DNA of 55,303 nt, taken from assembly GCA_946491705.1 (NCBI GenBank), contig CAMLYM010000002.1, positions 1-55,303 of the forward strand, read 5' to 3'. How positions within the stretch are numbered: the stretch's first letter is position 1; the number at the start of each line of letters is the position of its first letter. The notes under the pieces were generated by a model, which ran no database searches, had not been told where the DNA came from, and was given only the letters and a program-made list of their open reading frames with translations. Positions 8,602 through 17,242 of the stretch are shown here, in pieces. Position numbers and translations under genes: made by a program. This stretch comes from an uncultured Clostridia bacterium (GTDB taxonomy: Bacteria; Bacillota; Clostridia; Oscillospirales; Acutalibacteraceae).

Positions 8602-9047
8602 ACCTTTCCCCTCCTTATCAGTGCTCTTTTTGTGTTTTCCATCATCTTTTGGTTGACCCTGTCAAACAAGTCCTTTTCTTCCTGACTCAAGCCAAAAAAC
8701 ACTTCCTGGTTAAACTGGCTGCGGATGGCCTCCACTTCTTTGGTAACAGGCGCCGCGTCCGGCGTCAGAGAAAGGTGGATTTTCCTGCGGTCTTCCATAT
8801 CCTGCCTGCGCCGAAGGAGAGATTTTTGAATCAATCCCTCCACCGCTTGGGATACGCTGCCCTTCGACAGCATCCGCAGCTCTACGATATCTGCGGCGGT
8901 ATCTTTCCCGGGGTTATTAAAAAGGAAGCTGATGACAGTCGCTTCCACTAGGGTAAGCTGGTAGTCCTGGCAGACACGTTTGAGCATGCACTCATGCAGC
9001 TTAACCATGCGGCGGATGTTTGTCAGAAAGTCGGCCGGCCGGCTCAT
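8598..9047 (-). CDS. MarR family transcriptional regulator
   Basis: 149-residue winged-helix regulator of usual MarR size. The DNA-binding core lies around residues 30-105: TLVEATVISFLFNNPGKDTAADI, the recognition helix MLSKGSVSQAVEGLIQKSLL, then the wing RRRQDMEDRRKIHLSLTPDA. The DRR...L-TP pattern is diagnostic. Start ATG 9047 follows AAGGAGG. It is first in an operon with a MATE pump and has two operator-like palindromes at its own promoter, so a repressor released by a pump substrate is likely. Confidence 0.95.
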   Translation of the reverse strand: MSRPADFLTNIRRMVKLHECMLKRVCQDYQLTLVEATVISFLFNNPGKDTAADIVELRMLSKGSVSQAVEGLIQKSLLRRRQDMEDRRKIHLSLTPDAAPVTKEVEAIRSQFNQEVFFGLSQEEKDLFDRVNQKMMENTKRALIRRGKV

Positions 9048-9080
9048 GCTTATGCCTCCTTTTTCACCTTTTTACAAAAA

Positions 9081-9138
9081 GTTTTTTAAAAAACAGTTTA
9101 TTTAAAAACTATTATACCTATGATTCCAGGCATGTCAA
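9081..9138 (-). promoter_or_regulatory. marR-MATE promoter with tandem operators
   Basis: Minus-strand promoter with perfect TTGACA (9133-9138), 16-bp spacer and perfect TATAAT (9111-9116). Downstream lie a 16-bp imperfect palindrome (9095-9110, AGTTT...AAACT) and a perfect 14-bp palindrome GTTTTTTAAAAAAC (9081-9094). Both share the GTTT/AAAC half-site, consistent with two MarR dimers bound in the transcribed leader. Confidence 0.75.
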
Positions 9139-9273
9139 GAAAAGCGACCCCTTGTAAATGAGACGGATCGCTGGGATCGGATGTACGATGGCCGCATAAA
9201 ATTTAAGGCAACTGGTGACACTGATGGAAAGAAAGCAATGCGGCAGTCAATGTGCGGGAGGGTTGCGCTGCGT

Positions 9274-10500
9274 ATGGAGAAGCACATTTTAATTGTAACC
9301 ACCACCCACGATTTTCTCTGGAAGTTCGAGCGCGACAATGTAGACTTGCTCCAACGCATGGGGTATGTGGTTCATTACGCCGCCAACCTAAACGAGCCGG
9401 CCTACCGTTCGGATGAGGCCCGGTTCCAGGAAATGGGGGTTTGGGCACATCACATTGATATTGCCCGGTCGCCCTTTTTGTTTGCACAGAACAAACGGGC
9501 GCTGCGCCAGCTGCTGTGGCTGGTTCATCGGTTCCGCATCCAGGCTATCCACTGCCACACGCCGGTCGGTGGGGTGCTGGGGCGCTTGGCGGGAAGGCTT
9601 TGCGAGGGGCAGCGGCCGGTTGTCATGTACACGGCGCACGGCTTTCACTTTTATAAGGGCGCGCCGGTTTTCAACTGGCTGACCTATTACCAGGTGGAGC
9701 GGCTGCTGGCCCGCGACACCGACGTTTTGATCGTTATCAACGAGGAGGACTACCAGGCCGCCCGGCACTTTCGCCTTCGAAAAGGAGGACGGCTCTACAA
9801 AATCCCAGGCGTGGGGCTGGACACGGAGGTGTTCCGCCCCTTATCGGAAACCATGCGGAACGATCTGCGTGCCAGGCTGGGGTTGCAGACAAAAGATTTT
9901 TTCCTGGTCTCGGTGGGTGAACTCAACGAAAACAAAAATCAAGTGGTAGTGCTAAAAGCGTTGGAAAAACTCCGGCAGGAAGAAGCGGACGGGTTTTCCT
10001 ATCGGTATGGGATTTGCGGAGACGGCTTTCTGCGAAAAAAAATGGAGCGATGGATTGAAGAACGAAAGATGCAGGATACGGTTACCTTGTACGGCTTTTG
10101 TCCAAACGTGGCGGAGGTCCTCGGCTGCGCGGATGCGGCGGTGTTCCCTTCCAAACGAGAAGGGTTGGGCATGGCTGGGTTGGAGGCACTGGCCATGGGG
10201 ATTCCCGTTATTGCGGCGGACAACCGGGGAACGCGCGAGTACATGCAGGACGGAAAAAACGGGTTTGTCTGTCACAGCGGCGATGTGGACGGATTTGTGA
10301 GGGGGATCCGGGCGGTCAAAAGCCTGGATGAAGAGCGGAGAAGGCAGATGAAAGAGCAGTGCCTTCGTTCGGTGGAAGCGTTCGGCCTGGAACATGCACA
10401 CCAGGTGATGCGCCGTATTTATCTGGACGTAGACGGGAGGATCGAGCCAAGTTCCTATGGGACAGCTTATCAAAGTCAGCATTATCATGGGGGTGTTTAA
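9274..10500 (+). CDS. Family 4 glycosyltransferase (first gene of polysaccharide operon)
   Basis: 408 residues if started at ATG 9274, which begins the conserved strand MEKHILIVTTTHDFL behind GGGAGGG. The frame is open further upstream, but that part is not protein-like. It has GT-B fold features: an N-terminal acceptor domain (HCHTPVGG, YTAHGFHFYKG) and a C-terminal nucleotide-sugar domain with VSVGELNENKNQ, and the EX7E retaining motif in EGLGMAGLEALAMG. It resembles EpsD/CapM-type enzymes that extend surface polysaccharides on a lipid carrier. It heads a run of twelve tightly packed plus-strand genes. I see no convincing promoter between 9140 and 9273. It overlaps the next gene by 44 bases. 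Confidence 0.9.
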   Translation: MEKHILIVTTTHDFLWKFERDNVDLLQRMGYVVHYAANLNEPAYRSDEARFQEMGVWAHHIDIARSPFLFAQNKRALRQLLWLVHRFRIQAIHCHTPVGGVLGRLAGRLCEGQRPVVMYTAHGFHFYKGAPVFNWLTYYQVERLLARDTDVLIVINEEDYQAARHFRLRKGGRLYKIPGVGLDTEVFRPLSETMRNDLRARLGLQTKDFFLVSVGELNENKNQVVVLKALEKLRQEEADGFSYRYGICGDGFLRKKMERWIEERKMQDTVTLYGFCPNVAEVLGCADAAVFPSKREGLGMAGLEALAMGIPVIAADNRGTREYMQDGKNGFVCHSGDVDGFVRGIRAVKSLDEERRRQMKEQCLRSVEAFGLEHAHQVMRRIYLDVDGRIEPSSYGTAYQSQHYHGGV

Positions 10501-11281
10501 CCCCAGCGACCGCGACCGGTTTCTCCGGGCAGTGGCCTCTTTAATCGGCCAAACCTTTTCCAGGTGGGAACTGATTTTATATGACGACGGATCCGACCCA
10601 GCCCATCAGCCGCTGATCCGGGAGGTAGCGGGGTTGGACCGGCGGATCCATCTGTTGCGCGGGGAGCGAAACCACGGCCTTGCCTTCGCTCTCAACGAGG
10701 GAATCCGGCTGGCAAAGGGCAAATTCATCGCCCGAATGGACGACGACGACATTGCAAGACCAGACCGGCTGCAAAAACAGGTGCTGTTTTTGCAGGAAAA
10801 CCATCGGTACCAATGGGTGGGGTCCAACGCCCTGCTCATAGACGAGCAGGGCGTATGGGGGATGGAAACAAAACCGGAGTGCCCAGAGGCCCGGGACTTT
10901 TTGTTCAACTCCCCGTACATCCATCCTTCTGTTTTGTTTCGCAAAGAAACGCTGATGGCCTGCGGCGGTTACCGGACGTCCAGGGATGTTTTGCAGTGCG
11001 AAGATTACGAACTGTTCATGCGGCTGCACCAAAGGGGCTTTCGCGGGTTCAACCTACAGGAGCCGCTGCTATGGTATTGGGAAGGACGGGACTCTTTTCG
11101 TAAACGCACCTATTCCAGGCGCGTAAGGGAGATGAAGGTGCGCTACCGAGGGTTCCGGGAGCTTGGGGTGCTCAGCCCGGGTACGTTTCCTTACGTGCTC
11201 AAGCCCTTGGCGGTGGGAGCGATCCCGGCGTCCCTCCACCGGCGCATCCGCAGGCGGATGAAAGAAAAAAAGGAAACCTAA
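10457..11281 (+). CDS. Family 2 glycosyltransferase
   Basis: 274 residues with a GT-A fold. The N-terminus is KVSIIMGVFNPSDRD; the nucleotide-binding Asp pair is in LILYDDGS; the metal-binding DXD-type motif is in ARMDDDDIARPDRL (~residue 95); the acceptor side has CEDYELFMRL. An inverting polymer-chain glycosyltransferase is expected, acting on the cytoplasmic face of the membrane. The C-terminal tail is highly basic and may help membrane contact. It overlaps the GT4 gene and is followed within 30 bases by the COG5610-like gene. The sugar used is unknown. Confidence 0.92.
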   Translation: MGQLIKVSIIMGVFNPSDRDRFLRAVASLIGQTFSRWELILYDDGSDPAHQPLIREVAGLDRRIHLLRGERNHGLAFALNEGIRLAKGKFIARMDDDDIARPDRLQKQVLFLQENHRYQWVGSNALLIDEQGVWGMETKPECPEARDFLFNSPYIHPSVLFRKETLMACGGYRTSRDVLQCEDYELFMRLHQRGFRGFNLQEPLLWYWEGRDSFRKRTYSRRVREMKVRYRGFRELGVLSPGTFPYVLKPLAVGAIPASLHRRIRRRMKEKKET

Positions 11282-11307
11282 GGACAGCAGAAAGAGGGGA
11301 AACGGGG

Positions 11308-12687
11308 ATGACGCAGCCAAACAGCGAAAAGCTTTCGCAGTACCAAGCCTATTTAAAGGAAAACCCACGGCTCTATGAGGCGGTCCTATCAACCAAAGCG
11401 GCAACGGACGACCTTGCGGCACAGGTCGCCCAGCATGTACTGGCCCCGGCGCTGGGAGGATTTGTCCAATGGCTGTTAACAAATGCCGTGCGCAACGGGA
11501 TAAAGCGGCTGTACTTTCTCGCGCGGGACGGGTACTGGATGCATCAAATGGCCTTGCGCCTGTGCAAGGCGCTTCCATTGCCCATCGAGTGCCGGTATTT
11601 GTGCTGCTCGCGGTATTCCCTGCGTCTTCCCACCTATCATTTGGACAAGCAGGCAGCCCTTTCCTACGTGTGCCGCGGCGGGCTGCATGTAACCATGGGG
11701 ACTATTTTACGGCGGGCGGGGCTGACGCAGGAAGAACAGGACGAGGTGGCGCATGCGCTGTCTGTCTCCTTAGGGGAGGAAGTCCCCCATGCAAGGCTGG
11801 GGCAAGTCCGCCGCCGGCTTTCCAGCTGTGCGCTTTTTCTTTCCTACATGCGGGCCCATTCAAAAAGGGCCTTTCCCGCTCTTACTGGTTATCTTCGGCA
11901 GGAAGGGCTGCTCGACGGGGAACCCTATGCTGTTGTGGACAGCGGATGGGTGGGATCCATGCAGAAAACCCTCGGCGATGCGCTGGCCCATTTGGGATGC
12001 AGCCGGCCGCTGGAAGGGTACTACTTCGGGCTGTACGAGCTGCCAAAGGGAACCGACCCAAACTGCTATCACAGCTATTGTTTCGGCCCTACCGGGCCGG
12101 TTGGGGAAAAGGTGTACTTTAACAACTGCTTATTTGAAGCGGTGTTCACCGCTCCCCATGGCATGACCCTTTCCTACCGGGAGGAAAACGGCCGATATGT
12201 CCCTTGTTTTGGATGCATTCAAGAAGAATATAAAAAGTTCTTAGAAAAAACCGGAGAAGTCTACACCGCGTACGCCCTCCAGCTTGCCAAAGCATCCGGC
12301 AGGGCGCTCCTTTCCCCTGCAGTAGTACAGGAGGACCGGGCGACTGTACGGCGTCTGCTGCGCGCCTTTATGGCGGCGCCTTCCAAGGAGGAAGCGGCGG
12401 TGTTCGGCAGCCTTCCGTTTTCCGACGACGTGCTCGATCAAAACGAGCGGCCTCTCGCCGCCCCTATGACGGAAGAGGAGCTGGCGTCCAGCCACCTGCT
12501 CGCAAAGCTGCTCTCCCGGGCGGGAAAGAGGAACGGCGCGCAACCGGATAGCGCCTGGTTTGAGGGAAGCGCAGCCGCCTATTCGGAGCATCCCGCCCGG
12601 CACCTGCGGCAGTACGCCTGGTTTCAGTACCTGCGGCACTGGCGCAAGCAGGCATTGTACCAAATGGAAAGGAGGAAGCGCCTGTGA
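11308..12687 (+). CDS. Stand-alone COG5610-type domain protein, polysaccharide-associated
   Basis: 459 residues. It matches the C-terminal part of COG5610 (predicted HAD-superfamily hydrolases of polysaccharide loci) but lacks the HAD domain. Shared marks are RLYFLARDGYWMHQMA (~70-85), a CSRYSLRLP segment and AVVDSGWVGSMQKTL (~205-220). The same two motifs appear in the C-terminal half of the 14266-16278 protein (RLLFLSRDG and AAIDVGWAGSG), so the two are partial paralogues. No transmembrane helices or signal peptide are visible. Biochemical function is not established; the conserved Arg-Asp-Gly and Asp-x-Gly-Trp motifs look catalytic or ligand-binding. Start ATG 11308 follows AGAGGGGAAACGGGG. 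Confidence 0.7.
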   Translation: MTQPNSEKLSQYQAYLKENPRLYEAVLSTKAATDDLAAQVAQHVLAPALGGFVQWLLTNAVRNGIKRLYFLARDGYWMHQMALRLCKALPLPIECRYLCCSRYSLRLPTYHLDKQAALSYVCRGGLHVTMGTILRRAGLTQEEQDEVAHALSVSLGEEVPHARLGQVRRRLSSCALFLSYMRAHSKRAFPALTGYLRQEGLLDGEPYAVVDSGWVGSMQKTLGDALAHLGCSRPLEGYYFGLYELPKGTDPNCYHSYCFGPTGPVGEKVYFNNCLFEAVFTAPHGMTLSYREENGRYVPCFGCIQEEYKKFLEKTGEVYTAYALQLAKASGRALLSPAVVQEDRATVRRLLRAFMAAPSKEEAAVFGSLPFSDDVLDQNERPLAAPMTEEELASSHLLAKLLSRAGKRNGAQPDSAWFEGSAAAYSEHPARHLRQYAWFQYLRHWRKQALYQMERRKRL

Positions 12688-13457
12688 CCCGCGCCCAGCA
12701 AAGAAAGCAGCACGCTTTTGTCATCCGGCAGCTGACGGCCAGGGAACTCAAACGCAAATACGCCAGGTCTTATTTGGGGATCGTTTGGAGCGTGCTCAAC
12801 CCGCTTTTGTCCATGGCGGTCCTTTCCTTGATTTTCTCCCAGCTGTTCCGCCGCTCCATCGACAATTACCCGATCTATTATCTGACCGGTTACATCCTCT
12901 GGCAAGCCTTTACCGGCGCTACCACCTCGGCAATGACGACGCTGGTGGACAACAAGGCGCTGCTGCTGAAGGTAAAGTTCCCCATGGAGCTGTTCGTTTT
13001 GACTAGGGCGTACACGGCGCTGATTAACCTGGGGTATTCCCTGGCGGCCTATGTGGTGATGCTGGCGGTTTTCCAGGTCACACCCAAATGGACAATGGCC
13101 TTCTCAGTGGTGATTATCGCCTGTTTGTTTTTGTTTGCTTTGGGGCTGTCGTACATCCTGGCGACGGCTTACGTGTTTTTCGGAGACGTCCGGCATCTTT
13201 ACACGGTGGTGCTGACCCTTTGGATGTACTGCTCGGCCATCTTTTATCCGGTGGAGCAGCTGCAAGGCCCCATCCGCGCGGTCATAGACGCAAACCCGCT
13301 GTACGTATACATCCACTGCCTGCGAAAAGCGGTGATGTCAGGGGCTTTGCCCACCGGCTTCGAACTGGCGCAAATGCTGCTGTGGGGGGTTGGAACGGCC
13401 GCGGTGGGATACTGGGTGTTCCGGCGCAGCAAAAACCGGATCATGCAACGGGTCTAA
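12684..13457 (+). CDS. ABC-2 type polysaccharide export permease (Wzm/TagG-like)
   Basis: 257 residues with about six membrane helices. The N-terminal cytoplasmic start RQLTARELKRKYARSYLGIVWSVLNPLL is the hallmark of O-antigen, teichoic acid and capsule export permeases; the helix-rich middle ends in YPVEQLQG and IDANPLYVYIHCLRKA. It starts with GTG overlapping the previous stop (GTGA) and is followed directly by its ATPase. Together they would flip a lipid-linked, cytoplasmically completed polymer across the membrane. No Wzx/Wzy pair is in the window, so this is the ABC-dependent assembly route. Confidence 0.93.
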   Translation: MTRAQQRKQHAFVIRQLTARELKRKYARSYLGIVWSVLNPLLSMAVLSLIFSQLFRRSIDNYPIYYLTGYILWQAFTGATTSAMTTLVDNKALLLKVKFPMELFVLTRAYTALINLGYSLAAYVVMLAVFQVTPKWTMAFSVVIIACLFLFALGLSYILATAYVFFGDVRHLYTVVLTLWMYCSAIFYPVEQLQGPIRAVIDANPLYVYIHCLRKAVMSGALPTGFELAQMLLWGVGTAAVGYWVFRRSKNRIMQRV

Positions 13458-13468
13458 AGGAGGCATAC

Positions 13469-14260
13469 ATGGGTATTTGGGAAGGGCACAGGCGGGCAAG
13501 CCGGCGGATGCCAAGAGACCCGGCGGTGGACATTGAGGTCAGAAACGTCACGATGGAATTCCGCCGAGCTAAGGATGAGGCGACCAGCTTAAAAGAGCTG
13601 GCGGTGCGCACCCTCCGCCGGCAGCATTCATACGAAACCTTCCGGGCGCTGGACCGGGTCAGCTTCTCCATCCGAAAAGGAGAGGTTGTGGGGATTGTGG
13701 GAACCAACGGCTCGGGAAAAAGCACGCTTTTGAAGATCATCTCCGGCGCGCTGGTCCCTACATGCGGCCAAGTGCTGGTAGACAAAAGCAAGGTACAGCT
13801 GCTTACCCTGGGCACTGGGTTCGACCTGGAGCTGACCGGGCGGGAGAACGTCTACCTCAACGGGGCGATCATCGGGTACACCAAACGCTACATTGACGAA
13901 AAGTACGACCAGATCGTAGCGTTCGCGGAGCTGGAAGGGTTTATGGAGGAGAAGGTGCGAAACTATTCCTCAGGAATGGTATCGCGGCTGGGGTTTGCCA
14001 TTGCCACCGTCCGGGATACGCCAGAAATTTTGATTTTGGACGAGGTGCTGAGCGTGGGGGACTTGTTCTTCCGCAAAAAGAGCGAGGCGCGCATCCGGGA
14101 GATGATCCACGGGGGATCGACGGTGCTGATCGTCTCCCATTCCACCTCCGTCATCCGGGGGAACTGTTCCAAGGCCATCTGGATCGAAAAGGGAAAGCTG
14201 CGGGCGATGGGAGACCCGAAAAGCGTGTGCGACGCGTACGAAGGGATGAAAGGAGGGTAA
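13469..14260 (+). CDS. Polysaccharide ABC exporter ATPase (Wzt/KpsT/TagH-like)
   Basis: 263 residues from ATG 13469 behind AAAGGAGG; the frame is open far upstream inside the permease gene, but that part is not real. It carries Walker A (VGTNGSGKST), the signature motif as YSSGM, Walker B (ILILDEVLSVGD) and the H-loop (LIVSHS). The long N-terminal lead-in (VRNVTMEFRRAKDEATSLKE) is typical of polysaccharide-export ATPases. It lacks the C-terminal sugar-binding domain of Wzt and the extension of TagH, so it resembles the short capsule type and should not sense a modified chain end. It pairs with the permease at 12684. Confidence 0.94.
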   Translation: MGIWEGHRRASRRMPRDPAVDIEVRNVTMEFRRAKDEATSLKELAVRTLRRQHSYETFRALDRVSFSIRKGEVVGIVGTNGSGKSTLLKIISGALVPTCGQVLVDKSKVQLLTLGTGFDLELTGRENVYLNGAIIGYTKRYIDEKYDQIVAFAELEGFMEEKVRNYSSGMVSRLGFAIATVRDTPEILILDEVLSVGDLFFRKKSEARIREMIHGGSTVLIVSHSTSVIRGNCSKAIWIEKGKLRAMGDPKSVCDAYEGMKGG

Positions 14261-14265
14261 CCGTT

Positions 14266-16278
14266 TTGCGGGCATGTGTGTATAACCTGCTGGTCAACCG
14301 GGTGCCGGGCATCCGGGACCGTTACCAAAAGCGGCGAAACCAAAAGGGTACCAGCCGCTTGACGGCCCTTTTGTTCCTTTTATGGCTTAACGTGCAGTAC
14401 TATCTGCTGTTTCGAAGGGAGCTGGCTTTTCCGGAGCGCTATCCGGTCTACGAAGAGCGGCGGCTGCCGGAGGGGGAAAGCGAGTCCTCCCGCTCTCAAC
14501 GGGAAGATCCAGCTTCCTTTGCCGAGAAGCTGTCCCGCTGCGACGTGGTTTCCTTCGACGTATTCGACACCCTTTTATTACGGGTGGTGTCCGACCCCAC
14601 CGACGTGTTCTTCTTTGTAGGGATGTCCCTCTCCTATCCAAACTTTCGGGCCATCCGGGTGGAAATGGAGAAAAAGGTGCGGGAGCAAAAGCGCAGGGAT
14701 ACGGGGAGCGGCGAAGTCACTCTTGCAGAAATTTGGGATGGGGTGGCGCCCGAAACCGGGATTGACAAGACGCTCGGCATGCAGACCGAGCTTTGGTGGG
14801 AAAAGGCATGCTGCATTGCCAACCCCTATATGAAGCAAGTCGTGGAGTGTCTTAGGGCAAAGGGCAAAAAAATCATTGCTGTTTCCGACATGTACCTCAG
14901 CAAAGGCCATATCCGTTCCCTGCTGTCATCCTGTGGATACCCGTCCGTTCTTGATTGCTTTATCTCCTGTGAATACGGCGTCTCCAAAGGAGAGGGAACC
15001 TTGTTCGACCGGGTGCAAGAACAGGTCGGGCGGTCGTACTCCTACGTCCATGTGGGCGACCACGAACATGCCGACTACCACCAGCCCCGGCGCCATCACA
15101 TGCAGGCCTTCCTTTCCCTCAACGTTAATCATATCGGAAACCGATACCGCCCAAGCGATATGTCCGCCATAACCGGGGCTGTATACCGGGGCCTTGCCAA
15201 CGCCCATCTCCACAACGGCCTGACCGCCTATTCCAAAGAATACGAATACGGGTATCTTTATGGGGGCCTGTTCGTTACGGGCTACTGCCGGTTTATCCAC
15301 CGGTATGCAAAGGAGCACGGTATGCAAAGGCTGCTGTTCCTTTCCAGGGACGGTGCGGTGTTGCTTAAAGCATACCGGATGATGTACCCCCAGGAGGCCG
15401 ACACTGCTGTATATGCGTATTGGTCGAGGCTGGCGGCGGTGAAGCTGGCGGCCCGGTATTACAAATGGGAGTATTTCCAACGGTTTTTGTATCACAAAGT
15501 GGATCAGCAGATCCCGTTAAGCCAAATTGTAAAAAGCATGGAGCTGTCCTGCATGCTCCCGGATTTATGCCGGCGGACTCACACAACCCCGGAAACGTTT
15601 TTGACGAATAAAAACGTCCATTCCGTTCAAAGCTATTTCCTAGAAGCCTTTGAAGACGTGCTCGCGCAGTACGAACCGCAGCGGGAAGCGGGAAAAGCCT
15701 ACTACCAAAAGCTTTTACACGGCTGCGACCGGGCAGCGGCGATCGACGTCGGCTGGGCGGGCAGCGGCGCGGTCATGCTCGACTGTATGGTCAACCGCGT
15801 CTGGGGGCTGTCCTGCCCCATTACCGGTATCTTGGCGGGAGGCCCGTCCGCCCTCAGTCCCCAGGCGGACGGTGCAGAGCCCTTCTTTCTCAACGGGAAG
15901 CTTGTCAGCTACCTGTATTCCCAACGGGAAAACCGGGACCTTTGGAAGTTTCACGACCCGGCGCAGAGCCACAACCTTTACTGGGAGCTGCTGTTGGGTG
16001 CGCCCCATGGAAGCTTGAAGGGCTTTTATTGGGATGGGGACGGGAAGGCAACATGCCGGTTCCAAGCTTCGCCGAAAGAACCGCAGCGCATTGAGGAAAT
16101 CCATCGGGGGGTGCTGGCGTTTGTAGAACAATTTCTCGAAGCAGAGCGCCGGCTTGCCATGGAAATCCCCATCAGCGGACGGGACGCTTACGCTCCGATG
16201 CTGCTCGCCTGCAGCCGAGGCAACCGGAAGTTTCGAAAAGGGTTGGAGGAGCTTTTGGATGATGTTCACATCGGATAA
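14266..16278 (+). CDS. HAD-superfamily hydrolase fused to COG5610-type C-terminal domain
   Basis: 670 residues from a TTG at 14266, chosen because AAAGGAGGG lies eight bases before it; an upstream in-frame GTG at 14227 lacks a site and overlaps the ATPase gene. The HAD domain (~75-290) has motif I VVSFDVFDTLLL, motif II AVSDMYLS and the acidic motif HVGDHEHADY. The C-terminal half (~320-670) has RLLFLSRDG and AAIDVGWAGSG, the same motifs as the stand-alone 11308-12687 protein. COG5610 proteins are common in capsule and LPS loci, but their substrate is not settled; removal of phosphate from a sugar-phosphate or lipid carrier intermediate is possible. N-terminal residues ~15-50 are basic and hydrophobic. 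Confidence 0.8.
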   Translation: MRACVYNLLVNRVPGIRDRYQKRRNQKGTSRLTALLFLLWLNVQYYLLFRRELAFPERYPVYEERRLPEGESESSRSQREDPASFAEKLSRCDVVSFDVFDTLLLRVVSDPTDVFFFVGMSLSYPNFRAIRVEMEKKVREQKRRDTGSGEVTLAEIWDGVAPETGIDKTLGMQTELWWEKACCIANPYMKQVVECLRAKGKKIIAVSDMYLSKGHIRSLLSSCGYPSVLDCFISCEYGVSKGEGTLFDRVQEQVGRSYSYVHVGDHEHADYHQPRRHHMQAFLSLNVNHIGNRYRPSDMSAITGAVYRGLANAHLHNGLTAYSKEYEYGYLYGGLFVTGYCRFIHRYAKEHGMQRLLFLSRDGAVLLKAYRMMYPQEADTAVYAYWSRLAAVKLAARYYKWEYFQRFLYHKVDQQIPLSQIVKSMELSCMLPDLCRRTHTTPETFLTNKNVHSVQSYFLEAFEDVLAQYEPQREAGKAYYQKLLHGCDRAAAIDVGWAGSGAVMLDCMVNRVWGLSCPITGILAGGPSALSPQADGAEPFFLNGKLVSYLYSQRENRDLWKFHDPAQSHNLYWELLLGAPHGSLKGFYWDGDGKATCRFQASPKEPQRIEEIHRGVLAFVEQFLEAERRLAMEIPISGRDAYAPMLLACSRGNRKFRKGLEELLDDVHIG

Positions 16279-17242
16279 GGAAAAGGGCCGGCGGGCGGTG
16301 CTGTATCACGCGGTCAGCTCCTACCAGCTGCTGGAAGTCATGCTGCACCGGCTGATAAACCACGAAAAGGAAAAAGCGGTTTTGATTCTGCCGGACTTTA
16401 TTACGCAAAAATATCCCAAGTACCAGAGGCTGGAAAGGCTCGGCCTGTTTGACGAGGTTTACCTCTTCCCCTACCTACGCATTCCTCATCGGGAGGAGGC
16501 AAGGATTTTAGAGGATGTCAGCCGGTGCTGCCAGCAGCGCATTCCCTATGAGATCACCGATTTTTCCGAAATTTACGTGGCCGGGGCGCACTTCTACTTC
16601 TCCCTTTACCTGATTGAAAACCACATCCCGTTCTCCTTTTTCGAAGACGCAGCGGGCATGCTCAGCCGGTGGAAGGAACACGATGAGGCTTTGAGCAAAA
16701 CCTTTCCCATCCATGCGGCCATCGCTAGGAAATACGGGCTGTTCGACGGACGAAACCCCTATATCCGCCGGATTTACTGCCTGAAGCGGGCGCAGACGGT
16801 GAATGTTTCCGGAGAACGCTATGAGGATTTTTCTGTGGAAGAGGCTCTTCAAAATCTCTCCCGCCAAAAGCGCAAACAGGTGATCCGCTTTTTTATCAAG
16901 CGGCGCATCTGCACAAGGGCCGACGCCATCCTGCTCACCCAGCAGTACGCAAACCTGGGGATTATGACTCAAGAAGAGCAGCACCGTCTGTACGAAGGAA
17001 TGCGAACGGCCATCCCGCCGAGTACTCGTCTGCTGATCAAGCGCCACCCGGACGACACGCTCCATTACCAGGACATCTTTCCCCATGCAAAAGAAATCAA
17101 GGAAGTATTCCCAGCCGAGCTGCTTCCCTACGTTTTTACACGAAAGCCGAAGGTGATCTACACCTTTGACTCCACCGGTTGCGAAAATCTCCATACACAG
17201 TTTCAAATTAGAAAGGTAAGAAGGGAACTATATGCCGAATAA
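16259..17242 (+). CDS. Sialyltransferase-like (GT52/polysialyltransferase-type) protein A
   Basis: 327 residues from ATG 16259 (adjacent ATG at 16262), overlapping the previous gene by 20 bases. Marks shared with bacterial sialyltransferase-like families: N-terminal AVLYHAVSSYQLLEV, an acidic-Gly motif FFEDAAG (~120), the His-Pro motif LLIKRHPDD (~255) and a Ser/Thr pair near the C-terminus (YTFDSTG). Such enzymes use CMP-activated nonulosonic or ulosonic acids. The operon encodes a CMP-sugar synthetase, which fits. A divergent paralogue follows immediately. The family call rests on motifs only; other GT-B capsule enzymes share some of them. Confidence 0.6.
   Translation: MMFTSDKEKGRRAVLYHAVSSYQLLEVMLHRLINHEKEKAVLILPDFITQKYPKYQRLERLGLFDEVYLFPYLRIPHREEARILEDVSRCCQQRIPYEITDFSEIYVAGAHFYFSLYLIENHIPFSFFEDAAGMLSRWKEHDEALSKTFPIHAAIARKYGLFDGRNPYIRRIYCLKRAQTVNVSGERYEDFSVEEALQNLSRQKRKQVIRFFIKRRICTRADAILLTQQYANLGIMTQEEQHRLYEGMRTAIPPSTRLLIKRHPDDTLHYQDIFPHAKEIKEVFPAELLPYVFTRKPKVIYTFDSTGCENLHTQFQIRKVRRELYAE

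Noticed and set aside
14926-15495. 189-codon minus-strand open frame
   Set aside because: Antisense to the HAD-COG5610 gene; no ribosome site or domain.
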